A stretch of DNA of 64,000 nucleotides, from positions 3,385,501 through 3,449,500 of the forward strand of contig NC_092572.1 of NCBI RefSeq assembly GCF_037975245.1, read 5' to 3'. Position 1 is the first letter of the stretch; the number at the start of each line of letters is the position of its first letter. Source of the DNA: Apostichopus japonicus. Lineage: Eukaryota > Echinodermata > Holothuroidea > Aspidochirotida > Stichopodidae. Below, one piece after another: positions 47,466-63,669 of the stretch. The translations under genes and the position numbers were made by a program. The notes under the pieces are model-generated. The model ran no database searches. It was not told where the DNA came from and saw only the letters and a program-made list of their open reading frames with translations.

Positions 47466-47768
47466 CTGTTGAGTCATGGTGCTCCGTAGCCTTGTCTTCA
47501 AACGCCTCAAAGCACTAAAAGATCTCTCGGCTTCCGTCGAACTGGCGGAGGAGACGAGGAGCAACCGCAAGAGAGCTTCGACTTCACCAAACATAGCCCG
47601 TACCACTGGATTCATCAACTTGAATATTTGTCTATACCCTTCAACCGACTACGAATGGAACTGGCCTCGAAATAAAGGCAGACTAAGCTTAAGATTGTTG
47701 GAGAGCTCAGGGTACCAACTCACGAGATCTGGGTGGAATTCTCTATTCAGCAACATTGAGTGATATTC
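47466..47768 (-). pseudogene. hAT transposase C-terminal dimerisation region, broken
   Basis: The - strand translation contains SSTEAERSFSALRRLKT and RLRSTMTQQRLNHV, the hallmark of the hAT C-terminal dimerisation region found in P52rIPK/ZMYM-like transposases. Upstream in the same frame, WYPELSNNLKLSLPLFRGQF and MNPVVRAMFGEVEALLRLLL fit the family but are separated by an in-frame stop. No DDE catalytic core or BED zinc finger is found nearby, so this is a remnant. It lies close to the right end of the 44350-47925 element and is probably what is left of that element's own transposase. Confidence 0.85.
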
Positions 47769-47925
47769 GAGGATATGAATCCTAAGATGTGTAAGCCGTA
47801 ACCAAATAGAGCCACGACACTACTCTTTTTCCAAATGTGTGGGGGGGACATTTGATATTGTTTCCCCCATCCATCGAAATGTGGGGGGGACGTGTCCCCC
47901 CGTCCCCCCTGGATTGACGCCCATG

Positions 47926-48194
47926 ATTTGAAGCAATGAGGCTTAGCAATTGGGAGGTTCGTGGTTCGGCCGGGTCATAATAAGGTTGGTCTTTCATCCA
48001 AAAGCAATCTCCGGTTTTCCCATCTAAAATGACTACTAAATGGAAAAAAAAAATCAAAATTTGAGTTAAAATGTGGAATTGGAAGCCACCCGACGTGTAA
48101 GTTGTAACCTATAAGCTTTTGCGGGTTTTCTCCCACATTTGTGTTCGCTGCGTCGTAAAAATAACTGCTGATTATTATTATCATTATTATTATT
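47926..48194 (+). mobile_element. 3' part of the hAT-split SINE
   Basis: It continues ATTTGAAG-CAATGAGGCTTAGCAATTGGGAGG, then GTTCGGCCGGGTCA (B-box region) and GAATTGGAAGCCACCCGA, ending in CTGCTGATTATTATTATC. Each block is present in the same order in the SINE at 56742-57045. Together with 44321-44349 it makes one element of about 300 bp. Confidence 0.82.
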
Positions 48195-48571
48195 ACATTG
48201 AAATTGCCATTCCAACCTCTGTCCAATCTCGGATGACCCAACTCTAACGTCCCTTATCATTATCATAGATAGGCTATACTTGGTACTATTATTATTGAAC
48301 CAAAACGTTAGAATCATAGGGTATTTCTAAGCTACTCGTTGAAAGAGCTGCGGCTAGCAAATATTTTGTTCATAGCCTAAGCATATAGGCTATGGTTGTA
48401 CTTGCGTGCGTGTATGTGCCGAGGGATGGGGTGGGGTATGGGTGGTTAGGAGACTTAAGAGAGTGCTGACCTTAAATGAAAACCTGTTATTAGTATCCTC
48501 CAGAGAGAGATACTTGAAGCCAATGAGTCGCTTTCATTCGAAGAAAAAACAGGAGCGATCGATGAATTGGA

Positions 48572-48952
48572 CAGTGGCGTAGGAAGGTACTTTTGAGTGG
48601 GGGGGGGGGCTGAAGATTGATGGCCGGCCTGAAGGAGGGGTCTAAGGGGAGGGGGTGTCCCCCTTAGACCCCTTAAGATTTTTTGGGCATTTCCAGGTGG
48701 CCTCAGATGCAATTTGGTGCAATGTAGCACACTTCAACACCCACTCCATTTTGTAAAAACTTTTGCATTTTCACCTGGCCTTAGATGCAATTTGGTGCTC
48801 CAAATGAGACTTTTTTCTCATTTGGAAATGAAAAAGGGGTTTTCTGACTTGCGAAGCGGGGGGGGGGGGGCGGACTAATACTTCCGCCCCTCCATATTTT
48901 TCACTGGGGGGCTCGCGCCCCCAGCCCCCCCCCCCCGGTTCCTACGCCCTTG
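48572..48952. mobile_element. hAT miniature element, family B (copy 2, inverted)
   Basis: The element CAGTGGCGTAGGAAGG…GGTTCCTACGCCCTTG is flanked by the exact duplication GAATTGGA (48564-48571, 48953-48960). It is the reverse-oriented relative of 43710-44083, sharing the GCAATTTGGTGC, AAATGAGA and GAAAAAGGGGTTTTCTGAC words. Confidence 0.9.
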
Positions 48953-49204
48953 GAATTGGATGAGTGGATCTCGGTAAGAATCCGTATTAATCACGGTCGA
49001 CTAATAATTCTGATCATGGGTCTCTTAGCTAGCGTGGTCAAAGAGGAAGGCTGCGAAAAAGTGTGACGAAACAAGTAATTGAAATCAGAAGAGACGGTTT
49101 TCATGCAGTTGTTAAATGTCACCCTTAGAGATCAATGATATTGTCGATTAATTGATTTACTGCAATAGAGAACCTTAAGCTGAGTGATGTTACACATTCC
49201 TCGT

Positions 49205-49590
49205 GTGGGTTAGGATTAGCGTGATGGACAATTGGACTCGTGATCCAAGGCCATTGCTGGCTCTGTTCCTGCCTAGTTCATTACGTTGTGTCCATGAGCA
49301 AATGCTTCATCTCAATCGCCTTGATCTCTCCACCCATGGGTTAAATGGGTACCTGTGAAGTAACTTGTCATTTGATATATGACGTCTGTAAAGCGCTTTG
49401 AGACGCATCGTTGGTAAAGAATGCTATATAAAAATCGATTATTATTAGTTTTATTATCATCATCATCATCGTCACCATCATCATCGTCGTCGTCGTCATC
49501 GTCATCGATATCGGTATCATTATCATGATATTATTGTTATTATGATTATTATTAGTATTATTAGTATTATAAGTATTATTATTATTAATA
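49205..49590 (+). mobile_element. tRNA-derived SINE with (ATT)n/(ATC)n tail
   Basis: The head GGATTAGCGTGATGG resembles a pol III A box, and GCTCTGTTCCTGCC stands where a B box is expected. The body has ATTACGTTGTGTCCATGAGC and GGGTTAAATGGGTACCTG. The tail CTGTAAAGCGCTTTGAGACG…GCTATATAAAAATCG is followed by a long ATT/ATC microsatellite (49438-49590). This is the layout of common invertebrate SINEs. Its exact 5' end is uncertain. Confidence 0.72.
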
Positions 49591-49597
49591 CCCAGAT

Positions 49598-50104
49598 CAG
49601 GGGTTCCCTAACTGGGGTGCATGAACCCCAGGGGGTGCGTGAGTCCATTCCAGGGGGCTCGTGAGACGTTTCTGAAAGTCAAAACTAGAGTATTTTTTTG
49701 TTGAACTAAAATCTGATATATCATATAAAGTTAATAATGTACAAAATTTGTACAAATCGAACAACTCTTTTCGCGTTCCATACACAATCATATGTTGCCA
49801 TAGTAGTACCGTGCCGTGCATGTGATAAAACCAGGAGCATCCGGCTCATTGTGTATGATGGGTGATCGATGCGTGATACAATTCGTGATCTTATCTTGAA
49901 GTTTCCAAATAAATATTTGTTCGTCTCTTGTTTTGTTTTTTGCATTACAATATTACACTATGAACTAAATCTTTAACGAAACACTATAAATGCGTATTAT
50001 AGTATAATAATGACTCAGATCGTGTCTCGAAAAGTTGGGGGTTCGTGGACAACTCTGACAACCACAGGGGGTTCGGGGGGGGGGGTAAAGTTAGGGAAAC
50101 CCTG
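49598..50104. mobile_element. hAT miniature element abutting the SINE tail
   Basis: The ends CAGGGGTTCCCTAACT and AGTTAGGGAAACCCTG are inverted repeats. The flanks ACCCAGAT (49590-49597) and ACCTAGAT (50105-50112) match at 7 of 8. The interior GAACCCCAGGGGGTGCGTGA and the G-rich right side follow the usual hAT pattern. No transposase is present. Confidence 0.85.
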
Positions 50105-50385
50105 ACCTAGATCGTAGTAGGCTTCTCAAAGGATAATCGGAGTCATTGAAACAATTCGATACTCCGTTAGCTTTGGCTTTGTTTTGTTTTGAAAATTTCG
50201 TTCTGAGATGACAACAGTCAACATAATCAAACAGTTTCCATGGTAATTCCCTTCTGCCCCGTCTTAACTTTTGTTATCAAATACGATTTTTTTTTTAGTA
50301 GCTCACGGTCGGTATCGTAAATTAGGTACAAATAACAGTGACCGCAAACATTTGCTGTAAATGTCACATTTATTTGTACAAATTT

Positions 50386-50887
50386 AGGGATGTACAGCCA
50401 ACGCTGGGCGGCACTGGGCGGCCCCGCCCAGCACTCAAAATTACCGCCCAGCACTGTCTTAAAAATCGTGAATCCCGCCCAGCAATATTTTCATCAGAAA
50501 TCCCGACATTCCTAACAATATATTCAACATAAATTGGGCCTAGCCTATGCCAAAATCATACAGTCTAATAATGCATCAATTACGCTTGCAAAAAACATTA
50601 CTTACGGCTCTCAATCGGTCCCTTGTAACATCTCTATGAAACATACAAATAACTTTTACCAGGTACGTTATATATTTCACTAAAAAAAATGAAAAAAAGT
50701 AAATTGTCAGCAAAACTAGTTTATGTGCTTAAAAAGCTACACAGGTGCCAGCATTTGCCATCTAAGCACCTTCAAAAATCGAAAAATTTCTCAAAGGGCA
50801 GGGGTAACCCCCTCCCCTTTAGACCTCCCCCCACCAGCACGGCGATCAGTATACCCGGCACTCAGGAAATCCTGGGCACATCCCTGC
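50386..50887. mobile_element. Possible hAT-like miniature element
   Basis: Short ends AGGGATGT and ACATCCCT face each other, and CAAATT occurs beside both. The left part repeats CCGCCCAGCACT-like words. The right part has CATCTAAGCACCTT and CCCTCCCCTTTAGACC, shared with the element at 23040-23499. A clean 8-bp duplication was not found. Confidence 0.5.
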
Positions 50888-52574
50888 AAATTATTATAAA
50901 AGGATACCAATATATACTTATCGATTTCTGACTCTTTCTACAGATTGAAGAAACAATAATGTGGTAAAATATTAAAATATCATCTTAGTTTGTTCCTGTT
51001 CGGGATACAGGATGTTTACATTTACGACAACTCGTATTGTCGGCTTTCGGTTTATAACGCCAAACTAAAAACGGATTTATTTAACTAGTTTTACAGAAAT
51101 AGGTGGGCTTTTTCGGGAAACATTAAATTTATCACATGAGTCTACTTTCACTTTCAATAATACGACTTTGCACTTTTGCTTTCCTCTGCAAAAATTTCAA
51201 TCTTGTATGGCCTAATTAATTCACCGAACCTGCTGACTTAAGCAATACTACTATTGAACCAGTGACATTACATAATATATCTATGTTATATGGCGTGTAT
51301 ACTTTCAATTTACTGCAGACAACAAAAAGGAATTCTATTGAAGCTTTATCTGAGAAAGGATTGTGAAACAGGTAGGTCAATCGTTGTTCATAGCTTAATT
51401 TGTTTTGTTTTCTTAATTTATAACATTTTCATTAGTGTATACTAACATAATTGAGTTTCTAGGCTACCACTATTTGTTTGAAATGGTGAAATTAAGTGAA
51501 ATATACGTAAATTGATGAACGAGTGGCTTGCATCAGCCAGCGTGGCAAACACTTGTTTGTAAAAAAAAAAGGGAAAATATAACTTTCTATTGTTATTGCA
51601 AATCGGTACAAGAGAACATTCAAGAAAATGTTGGGAAATACTATAGATGCGCCCTGGATCTCACCAGGGCCATACCTCATTATGGATTATTTGTAACCCA
51701 GCCAAAAACAACGGCCACTCCCCCACAGAAACGTTCTATACAATCATGTAGGCTAGACGGTGTTGAACGATATTTTTGACGTCGTATAGTAGATGTTTGA
51801 CTTCTATGGGAAGTTTATGCATATTGGATAATAACTAACAAGAAAAATACAGGAATTTTTGCTTCCTTTAAAGCAGATAATGTGGCATAATTGGGCCTTA
51901 CAGACAGGTCCAAATAAGCGATAATTCATAAATATATTCTTAGTGACTGAAATGTAAACCCTACCGGGAACCCTCACCCACCCCTCCCTCCACCCCACCC
52001 CCTCTCCCCACCGTCAATTACTCTAGCTCATTAACAGTTGTAGAGCTGGTTCGTGACTTTTATGACGCTACAATTCTGTGCATATAATATGTGAATTAGA
52101 TCCAATTAGATATTCCCTTTCAACCGGTCACTTCTAAACCAAATTGTTAACACACATCCGATCCCGTCTTTCCGTTTTTGCTAAGATCATATGTGATCAT
52201 GTGTACACAGTACATAACAGATCGCTCACCTGCAACCTTTAACCTGATCATAATATGTAGCATCTATTTTCAAAGGGATTCGTGATACTTGACCTTACAT
52301 CGCCATGATATGATAGTAATGGTTATAGTCTTAATGTAAGGGGACTGGGGTTGAGAGTGGATCAAACTGTTTGGTTTACTGCCCAAGATATATCAAGGGT
52401 TTATTTTCTATGAATGTCCTTTTGAGCAATAACGTAATCAACATGTTACATATTTTTAGAAAAAAACAAACAAACATTGAAATCAATAAAAAAATGTAAC
52501 GTAAGATCAATCTGCCTTCTGATTTTCATGAAATAAACTCGCTTTAAAAAAATGCATATATATAGGCACTATAG

Positions 52575-52576
<2 letters not shown>

Positions 52577-52630
<54 letters not shown>
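52577..52630. repeat. (TA)n microsatellite
   Basis: An uninterrupted run of TA dinucleotides about 54 bp long. Confidence 0.95.
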
Positions 52631-52632
<2 letters not shown>

Positions 52633-52904
52633 TAATAACTAAAGTACGTTCACACTGTCATGGTCTCAATAGGGATATGGCTTTTCTTTCCGGGTTTAAG
52701 CACTGCGAGCAGTCTGGGGCTTACGGTAGACCATCGTGATTTCAATCACTCCTTTTACGCCTGACGAAGGACCAGGATGTCCGAAAATTTGTGTAGCGTT
52801 TAGTTATTCTATTCTATTCTAAATATTATGTTGGATTTAAAGGCATTACATGTTGTCCTCATCTTTTCTACTATTATGTCTATCCAACACGTGGAACATA
52901 TATA

Positions 52905-53038
52905 TAGGCATATATGTATATATATTATAATATAGTTACATTATAATATAGTTACATTATAATATAATATATATATTATAATATAGTTACATTATACATT
53001 ATAATATAGTTACATTATAAATATATATATATATATAT

Positions 53039-53085
<47 letters not shown>
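52905..53085. repeat. (TA)n tract with ATAATATAGTTACATT repeats
   Basis: Several copies of the phrase TATAATATAGTTACAT sit between pure (TA)n blocks. Confidence 0.92.
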
Positions 53086-53087
<2 letters not shown>

Positions 53088-53957
53088 TTTATGTATTACT
53101 GTGTAGGAATTGTTACTGAACACAAGCATTACACATGTGTATTGAACTGACCTCTTTGTGAATTTTAAACTTCAAAGTAATAAATAAGTGATAAAAAAAT
53201 AGCCTCGCAATTTACTGCTTCCAGAAGCCTATTTCCTGTAATATTAAGTCAAACTGTAAAATTTTCTGCATCCCTTATTACCATTTGTTTGGTTTATTAG
53301 AACTTCATTGAGCATTGAGCACCGTTATGATATGGTTCTGTGATGATGAGATTTTAAATGACGATATGGCCTACAGAGAAGTATCGCATATATATGTAGG
53401 CACGGAATTTGATGTTCTATTATTTAAATTACTATATGGTTTGGTAACAACGATTGCTTCGACGTTTGGCTTAAAGGCGATAGGTCAGCTTATCGAATGA
53501 CGTCACGACTCTGTTCATTGTATTTACAGTCCCAAACATGTTGTCGAATGGTAAAATATTTGATCAATCGAATTTTCAACATTTAAATCTCTCAGGGATT
53601 TCATCTGTTTAAATATATGAGAAAAACATCACTTTATTGACAGGGGATAATTTTAAAAGATACTTCCTCGTGGGAGCGTAGCTTTAATGTTTCATTATAC
53701 TGAACAGGAAATTGTAGGCACTAAGAATTCGATTTAATATGTTCTTTTGTTTTCTTTTCACATGCCAACGTGTTTCCTAAAGATAAACGAAAGCATTTCT
53801 AAAACTAAAAGTATTTTCAACGTTTTGTCATGTTATCTCTTGTTAAGTTTGGATAACCTTGAGAGTGGTTTGAAATGATCACTTCTGTTAACTATTGGAA
53901 GGTATGCAGTTATGAACACTTTTGAGTATGAAATGTGCTGGTTATAGCGTGCCTTTG

Positions 53958-54177
<220 letters not shown>

Positions 54178-55080
54178 AGAGGAATGATCCGAAGTTGATG
54201 TTACTAGTAGATTTGTGATGAGTCATCAATAATTAAACATATGTGACCAAAATAGCAACAGACACCTTCGAATTGTCAATAATTCTTAGATTCTATACTC
54301 CCTTTTAATCGATTTTACACCTTTCACTATCTTTCGAAACTCTTTCCAGAACTATTCACTTAACCTTGTAGGCTGTTTTCTATACACATGGTATCGTATA
54401 AGCTCAAACAATTCCAAGATATGGTGTTTCTCTTTTAAATACGAACGATGATACTTAAAAGATACGGTAGCTTTAAATCGAGCCAATGTATTTATATGAA
54501 CCGATATTTACACCTTGGCAAATTGTGATCCAATATGAAGTTTATTACTGTATAAAATTTGAAAAGAAGATATATAGATACGTGTACTTCAACTGTTAAA
54601 TTAATTACACTTAATAAGCAAATTGAAAGAACTACGGTTTTATAAAGGTTGTGAACTGGTAAATAAGTCACACTACGTATCTTGTGTTTATGATTTGGCA
54701 TTATTCCAAATATATTTTTGATTTTTATCAATATGATAGAACATATTATTCAATCTGCCGAAGCATTAAATTATAATCAATTAAATTATATCATGTTATT
54801 ATGCTGGGGTCATTTATTATTTTTAGTTGAATTATGTGTTTGTTAGGTACGTTTACAAACTTGTTCTTTATTTTAACTATTTTATTTTATCGGGACAAAA
54901 TAAGGGGGAGACACTTGGGCTTTAACATACACAAAGTAACAACAAAGAGGGGAAAAGGAGAAAGAAAATTGCGGTAATAGTCCAACAATATTTGATATTT
55001 GATATTATCCACTGAAAGAACAGTTCATTGGTGCAAAAGATGTATGTAACTTTGTGTAGGTCTGATCAAGCCAAAGCAGA

Positions 55081-55125
55081 TATAAATATATATATATATA
55101 CATTTATATAAATACATATTTATAC

Positions 55126-55168
<43 letters not shown>

Positions 55169-55250
55169 ACCCAACGCAGATATAAATATATATAAATACA
55201 TTTATCTAAATACATATATAAATATATATATATATATATTTATATTTATG
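55081..55250. repeat. Duplicated (TA)n-rich tract
   Basis: Two halves (from about 55070 and 55168) share GCAGATATAAATATATAT and AAATACATATTTATA-like words, so the tract looks like a local duplication with TA expansion. Confidence 0.85.
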
Positions 55251-56741
55251 TTGTAAATGTTGCCTGTACAACCGCTCCGCTTGCTACACTCCATTGGAAC
55301 CAGGCGATACAAAAAAGAGGTCATGTGATTCTCCTGTCCTCTTCTCGACATGTAACGAAATAGGTTTAGATTTTTGGCTTCACTCTTAAACCGTTAACAC
55401 TCTAAGGAAAGATATAAAAATATAAAATGACTAAACTACGTGACTATCCATTTAATAAACCGTCTTTCAGATACATGTTATTTCGTTCAGTAACAGAGAA
55501 ACATGTCACTTGTTGTGTAACGACACCAGTTTTCTTTGTAGTATAGTTTGTCCGTATTCCGAAGAGAAAATATAAAGATCGGGCCAGTCCAGTTTAAAGT
55601 GATTCCGTTCGTTTGAAAAAAAGGAAAAGGAAATACATAAGACTGTTCATTTTCATTAAACGTGCTTCGTTTAAGGAGCTTATCTGACGATCCATGAAAA
55701 TGGGAATGTTTCACCAAGCTAATTTTGCCAAAAACATCTCATTTATTAAAAAAACTAATGATCGAAAGTATCCAAACATTTATCCGCTGAAGACCGATTT
55801 CATGAATGTATTCTGTTGCGCCGTGCCTCTTGATTTGAACAAGCCAATGAGAGAATGCACTTTTTAGCAGCTCTTATTTCTCGAAGAACAGCTGCTCGTC
55901 GATGCGACTAGCAGACTAGTGACAACAGTAATAAATATGCAAAACCTAGCCTATGGTTATACATACTACTGCACATGGTATCACAGACCTTCTATCATCT
56001 TCACAACCTCTCTATGACTAGGCCTAGTAACGTAACTTATTATCACTAGGTCTCTGACTATAGGCTCTACTTATATTATACTAAGACCTAGGCTACCAAA
56101 CAGCTAGCTCAAGTTTCAACTGACGTACGATGAAGCTATTCGGAGGAATACTAACTTACCATATTTATTGTATTATCAATTCAGCAATAATCTCGCTTCG
56201 AAAGTCCTATGATATGAAAATAGCTGTCCGGTAATACGACCTATACTGCAGAGGAAGAATAAAGTATAGAAAATAAAACAACCGGTATCACTACTAGTAC
56301 AGTACTTAGTCTACTACTATCTAACAGGATTAGTGTGTGTTGTAAAATTCAACATTTTAACTCAAATTTTGAATCTAAAATTATAACTTGAGTAGTAGGC
56401 TATTCATTTGTTACACCGATGACACCGTCGCTGTTGTAACTCACATCTACGTGTGGTCTATAGCTCTTATAATGAGTTTATAAACTGTTTTCAAATGTAA
56501 TCGTTTTATGCCGTTTTCGTTAGATTTAACAACCATCACTGTCAATTACAAATATTGGATGACATATTTCATCTATGATTCAACACCGGTGGTACATTGA
56601 AATATAAAGAAAAATATAAGATCAAACATTATCTTATGATTTCTCCCTTTTCGGTACGCACAAAATAATAATCCACTGATTGTATATGATTAATTTACCA
56701 CCCAACTCAATTTACACAGTCTTTATAGACATACATTCATA

Positions 56742-57045
56742 ATATCATAATAATCAGCAGATATTTTTACGACGGTTAAGCGACCGCAAATGTTGTAAAA
56801 ACCAGCAAGGGCTTATGGATTACAACTTACACTTCGGGTGGCTTCCAATTCAACATTTTTTTTACTCAAATTTGGAACCTATTCAATTTAGAAAGTCATT
56901 ACAAATGGGAAACCGTAGATTGCTCTTAAATGAAAAACCCACCTTACCATGAACCGGCCGGGTATAGAACTCGGAGCCTCCCGATTGATAAGCCTCATAT
57001 CTTCAAATGCCACCGCCTTTATCCACTCGGCCACAGCACCGGTTA
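56742..57045 (-). mobile_element. Intact tRNA-derived SINE
   Basis: On the - strand it starts GGTGCTGTGGCCGAGTGGAT (a tRNA-Ser/Leu-like A box), continues AAGGCGGTGGCATTTGAAG, has GAGTTCTATACCCGG at the B-box position, a body with GAATTGGAAGCCACCCGA and AGTGTAAGTTGTAA, and ends ATCTGCTGATTATTATG. It is the uninterrupted sister of the SINE split by the hAT element at 44350-47925. The acceptor stem and B box are not those of a working tRNA gene. Confidence 0.8.
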
Positions 57046-57526
57046 TATAAGCTAACTTCGATATTGCATGTCATGCCATACCGATTATGTAAGGTTGCAA
57101 TGTATTATCGGTAAGACAAATACTAAGTTAGATTACTGTATCGCTCATCCTGTCATAACATAACTCGGTCTAAGTATAACGTATATTTTATGGTTACAAT
57201 CATTTTTCCCTGATTCAAATTTACAGACATTCAACACAGAAAATATTCTTTTTTCCAAATTCATTATAATTTGTCAATTCTTTTTTATTGGCAAACTTTT
57301 GATGGTTTAGCAAATTTTCAATGTCGTTGTGCAATCCATGTGTGTTCGTATGAAAGTAGCTTGTCTGTCCGTCAACGGCTGTGCACAAAACCAATGGATT
57401 TTATGGACGAAGTTAACGATGAATGCAGCAATAAAGTGTCTCTCAATATTTCACAACTAAAATGTGCGAATGTCACGGATTAGATATTTACGTTCACAAT
57501 GGAACTGTCAACTGGTAACTATGGCA

Positions 57527-58308
57527 CAAGGGCGGCGGAAGCACTTTTAATTTGGGGGGCACCAACGTCGAAGGGCACTTTGCAGAAATTCGATTGGACT
57601 GATGCAGCCTGATATTTAGTACCCTTTATAACTCTTATTGTATTATCTTATTTGCGTATACACATCACTCCAGCAACGCCATCCCCCCCCCCCCCCCCCC
57701 TCAAGGAAACAATGCATACTAGCACTGCAATATCTAATGTGCAAATTGGGAAACAAGGAAAAAGACAAAATGAGGTGAAATCATTATAAAGTCCAAGTCC
57801 CTGCACACGCGATCGATACATGCATGAAAGCAAATGAAATATGTCAAAATACTGAAAGAAAAATAATTTTCTATGTGTTTTTCAATGGTTAAACTGATAT
57901 TATTATGATCATTATGATTGTAACGACTTTGCCAATAATTATAACCAATTTGGAAGGGTTATAACATGGGAAGTGATTGTATGTTATTGGCATGCGATGT
58001 ATTAGCCAACGCATGCCTATATGATATGCACATTAGCATGTTGAACGCGCGCGTAGCGCGCGAAAAATTTTGGTAATATTTTTCGGGCAAGTCGTTACAG
58101 CCCCCTCCCCCAAATCAAATTGGGCTCTTACGCCTGTGGTGGTAAACATTTAAAACTTCCCGAAATAATTCATTCGACGTGGGTTTCGCTTTGTAAACTC
58201 TTTTTTTATTTAGAAATATTTATGTAGAAAAAGGGCACATTTTTAACCTGAGGAAAAGTGGGGGGGCACGTGCCCCCTGTGCCCTCCCCCCCGGTTCCGC
58301 CGCCCTTG
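57527..58308. mobile_element. hAT element, family C (copy 2)
   Basis: The element CAAGGGCGGCGGAAGC…GGTTCCGCCGCCCTTG is flanked by the exact duplication CTATGGCA (57519-57526, 58309-58316). Both ends match 44703-45353. The centre is different and contains family-A hAT sequence (about 57860-58137). Confidence 0.9.
57860..58137. mobile_element. hAT family A fragment (copy 3) nested in family C
   Basis: It shares GTGTTTTTCAATGGTTA-like, GAAAAATTTTGGTAATATTT and CGGGCAAGTCGTTACA words with the family-A copies and ends GGGCTCTTACGCCTGTG. The left border was not resolved. Confidence 0.65.
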
Positions 58309-62600
<4,292 letters not shown>

Positions 62601-62884
62601 GAAGAGAAAGAGGAACAGTCATAGTTAAAGCGCTGATCCCTATTATATACACAGGTAGCCAGTGACAGATCAAGGATTACGGAAGGGGTGTGCGCCTCAC
62701 CCTACCCCTTACATCGACAACTCCATTTTTGACGTTTCCATTTTTCCTCTCTCACTAATGTATCTATATAAATACTATATATGGTCTATCATAACGCGTG
62801 TGTGTGTATGGACGCCTTAAACAATTGTAGAATTGTGCTATATGGAACCAACTGTGGCTGGTCTTGAACTCGACCGAGTCGTCG

Positions 62885-63121
62885 GGGAACATTTCGGGAA
62901 GGGGGCGACCACCCCCCCCCCGAGCAAATTTTCTTTATGACATCGCTAGTAATTTCAAAACAGACAATGCTTAGATGCAACTTACAAGGCCTGGGAAGTG
63001 TCATTTCCAGCGATCTGGGAGGCATTTTCCGCCAAAATTTTTCTTGTACGCTTCGCGCCAATTTATGGTGGCGCTTCGCTTAGATAGTTTGCCTACAGGC
63101 AATTACTCGCTACACGCCTGT
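62885..63121. mobile_element. hAT-like fragment, family D
   Basis: The - strand reads CAGGCGTGTAGCGAG, then AAGCGAAGCGCCACCAT and GCGCGAAGCGTACAAG. The same block, with small changes, occurs at 44410-44480 and 45090-45180. The left border is not defined. Confidence 0.55.
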
Positions 63122-63221
63122 TCGAATTTGTAATGCAAAGAGCAGATATAACATCATATCAGTGAGCATTGAAATGCATTTTCCACGATGAACAGCCTCA
63201 AAAACTGTCTATGTGTGTAGT

Positions 63222-63669
63222 CAAAGGCGTAGGAGCCCAATTGGATTTGGGGGCTGTAATGACTTGCCCGAAAAAAAAAGCCAAAATTTTTCGCGCACGA
63301 AGCGCGCGTTCAACATATCGATGCCAATATCATATAAGCAAACATCGGTCATTATATTGCATGGCATCGTGTACCGCACGGTCCGTGAAAGTTGCACAGT
63401 ATACCGCCAAATGCTAATGTAAACAACGAAATATCTTATGTAGATGGAGAAAAAGCATACAGATCCATTTATGTCAAAACTCTCTTTTACAGTAGTAATG
63501 TCGGCCAAGCTTACAACTTTATTTTAATTACCAAGGAGATAATTTTTAAGCTATTCATTGCGATTTATTTTTCTTTCAGTAGGTGTCCGAAAAAAATTGG
63601 AAAAAAAAAATTGGCTGCGGGGGGGGGTGGGGGCTGCAGCCCCCGCCTCCTACGGGACCTACGCCTATG
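63222..63669. mobile_element. hAT element, family A relative (copy 4)
   Basis: The element CAAAGGCGTAGGAGCCC…GGGACCTACGCCTATG is flanked by the exact duplication TGTGTAGT (63214-63221, 63670-63677). The left half is family A in reverse orientation (GACTTGCCCGAAAAA, AAAATTTTTCGCGC). The right end has GGGGGCTGCAGCCCCC, a perfect palindrome. Confidence 0.88.

Larger units (their letters stand above)
44350..47925. mobile_element. 3.6 kb hAT element inserted in a SINE, with further elements nested in it
   Basis: The ends CAGGGGCGTCAATCC (44350) and GGATTGACGCCCATG (to 47925) are 15-bp inverted repeats with one mismatch, flanked by the exact duplication ATTTGAAG (44342-44349, 47926-47933). The host SINE reads ATTTGAAG once in its intact sister copy, which confirms the borders. 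It contains a broken hAT transposase C-terminus near its right end and at least three other insertions (44703-45353, 45736-46092 and family-A sequence near 46840-47133). Confidence 0.9.

Noticed and set aside
56950-57045. tRNA-Ser/Leu-like gene on the - strand
   Set aside because: Only the A-box region looks like a tRNA. The B box is altered and the sequence continues into a SINE body with a second copy in the window.
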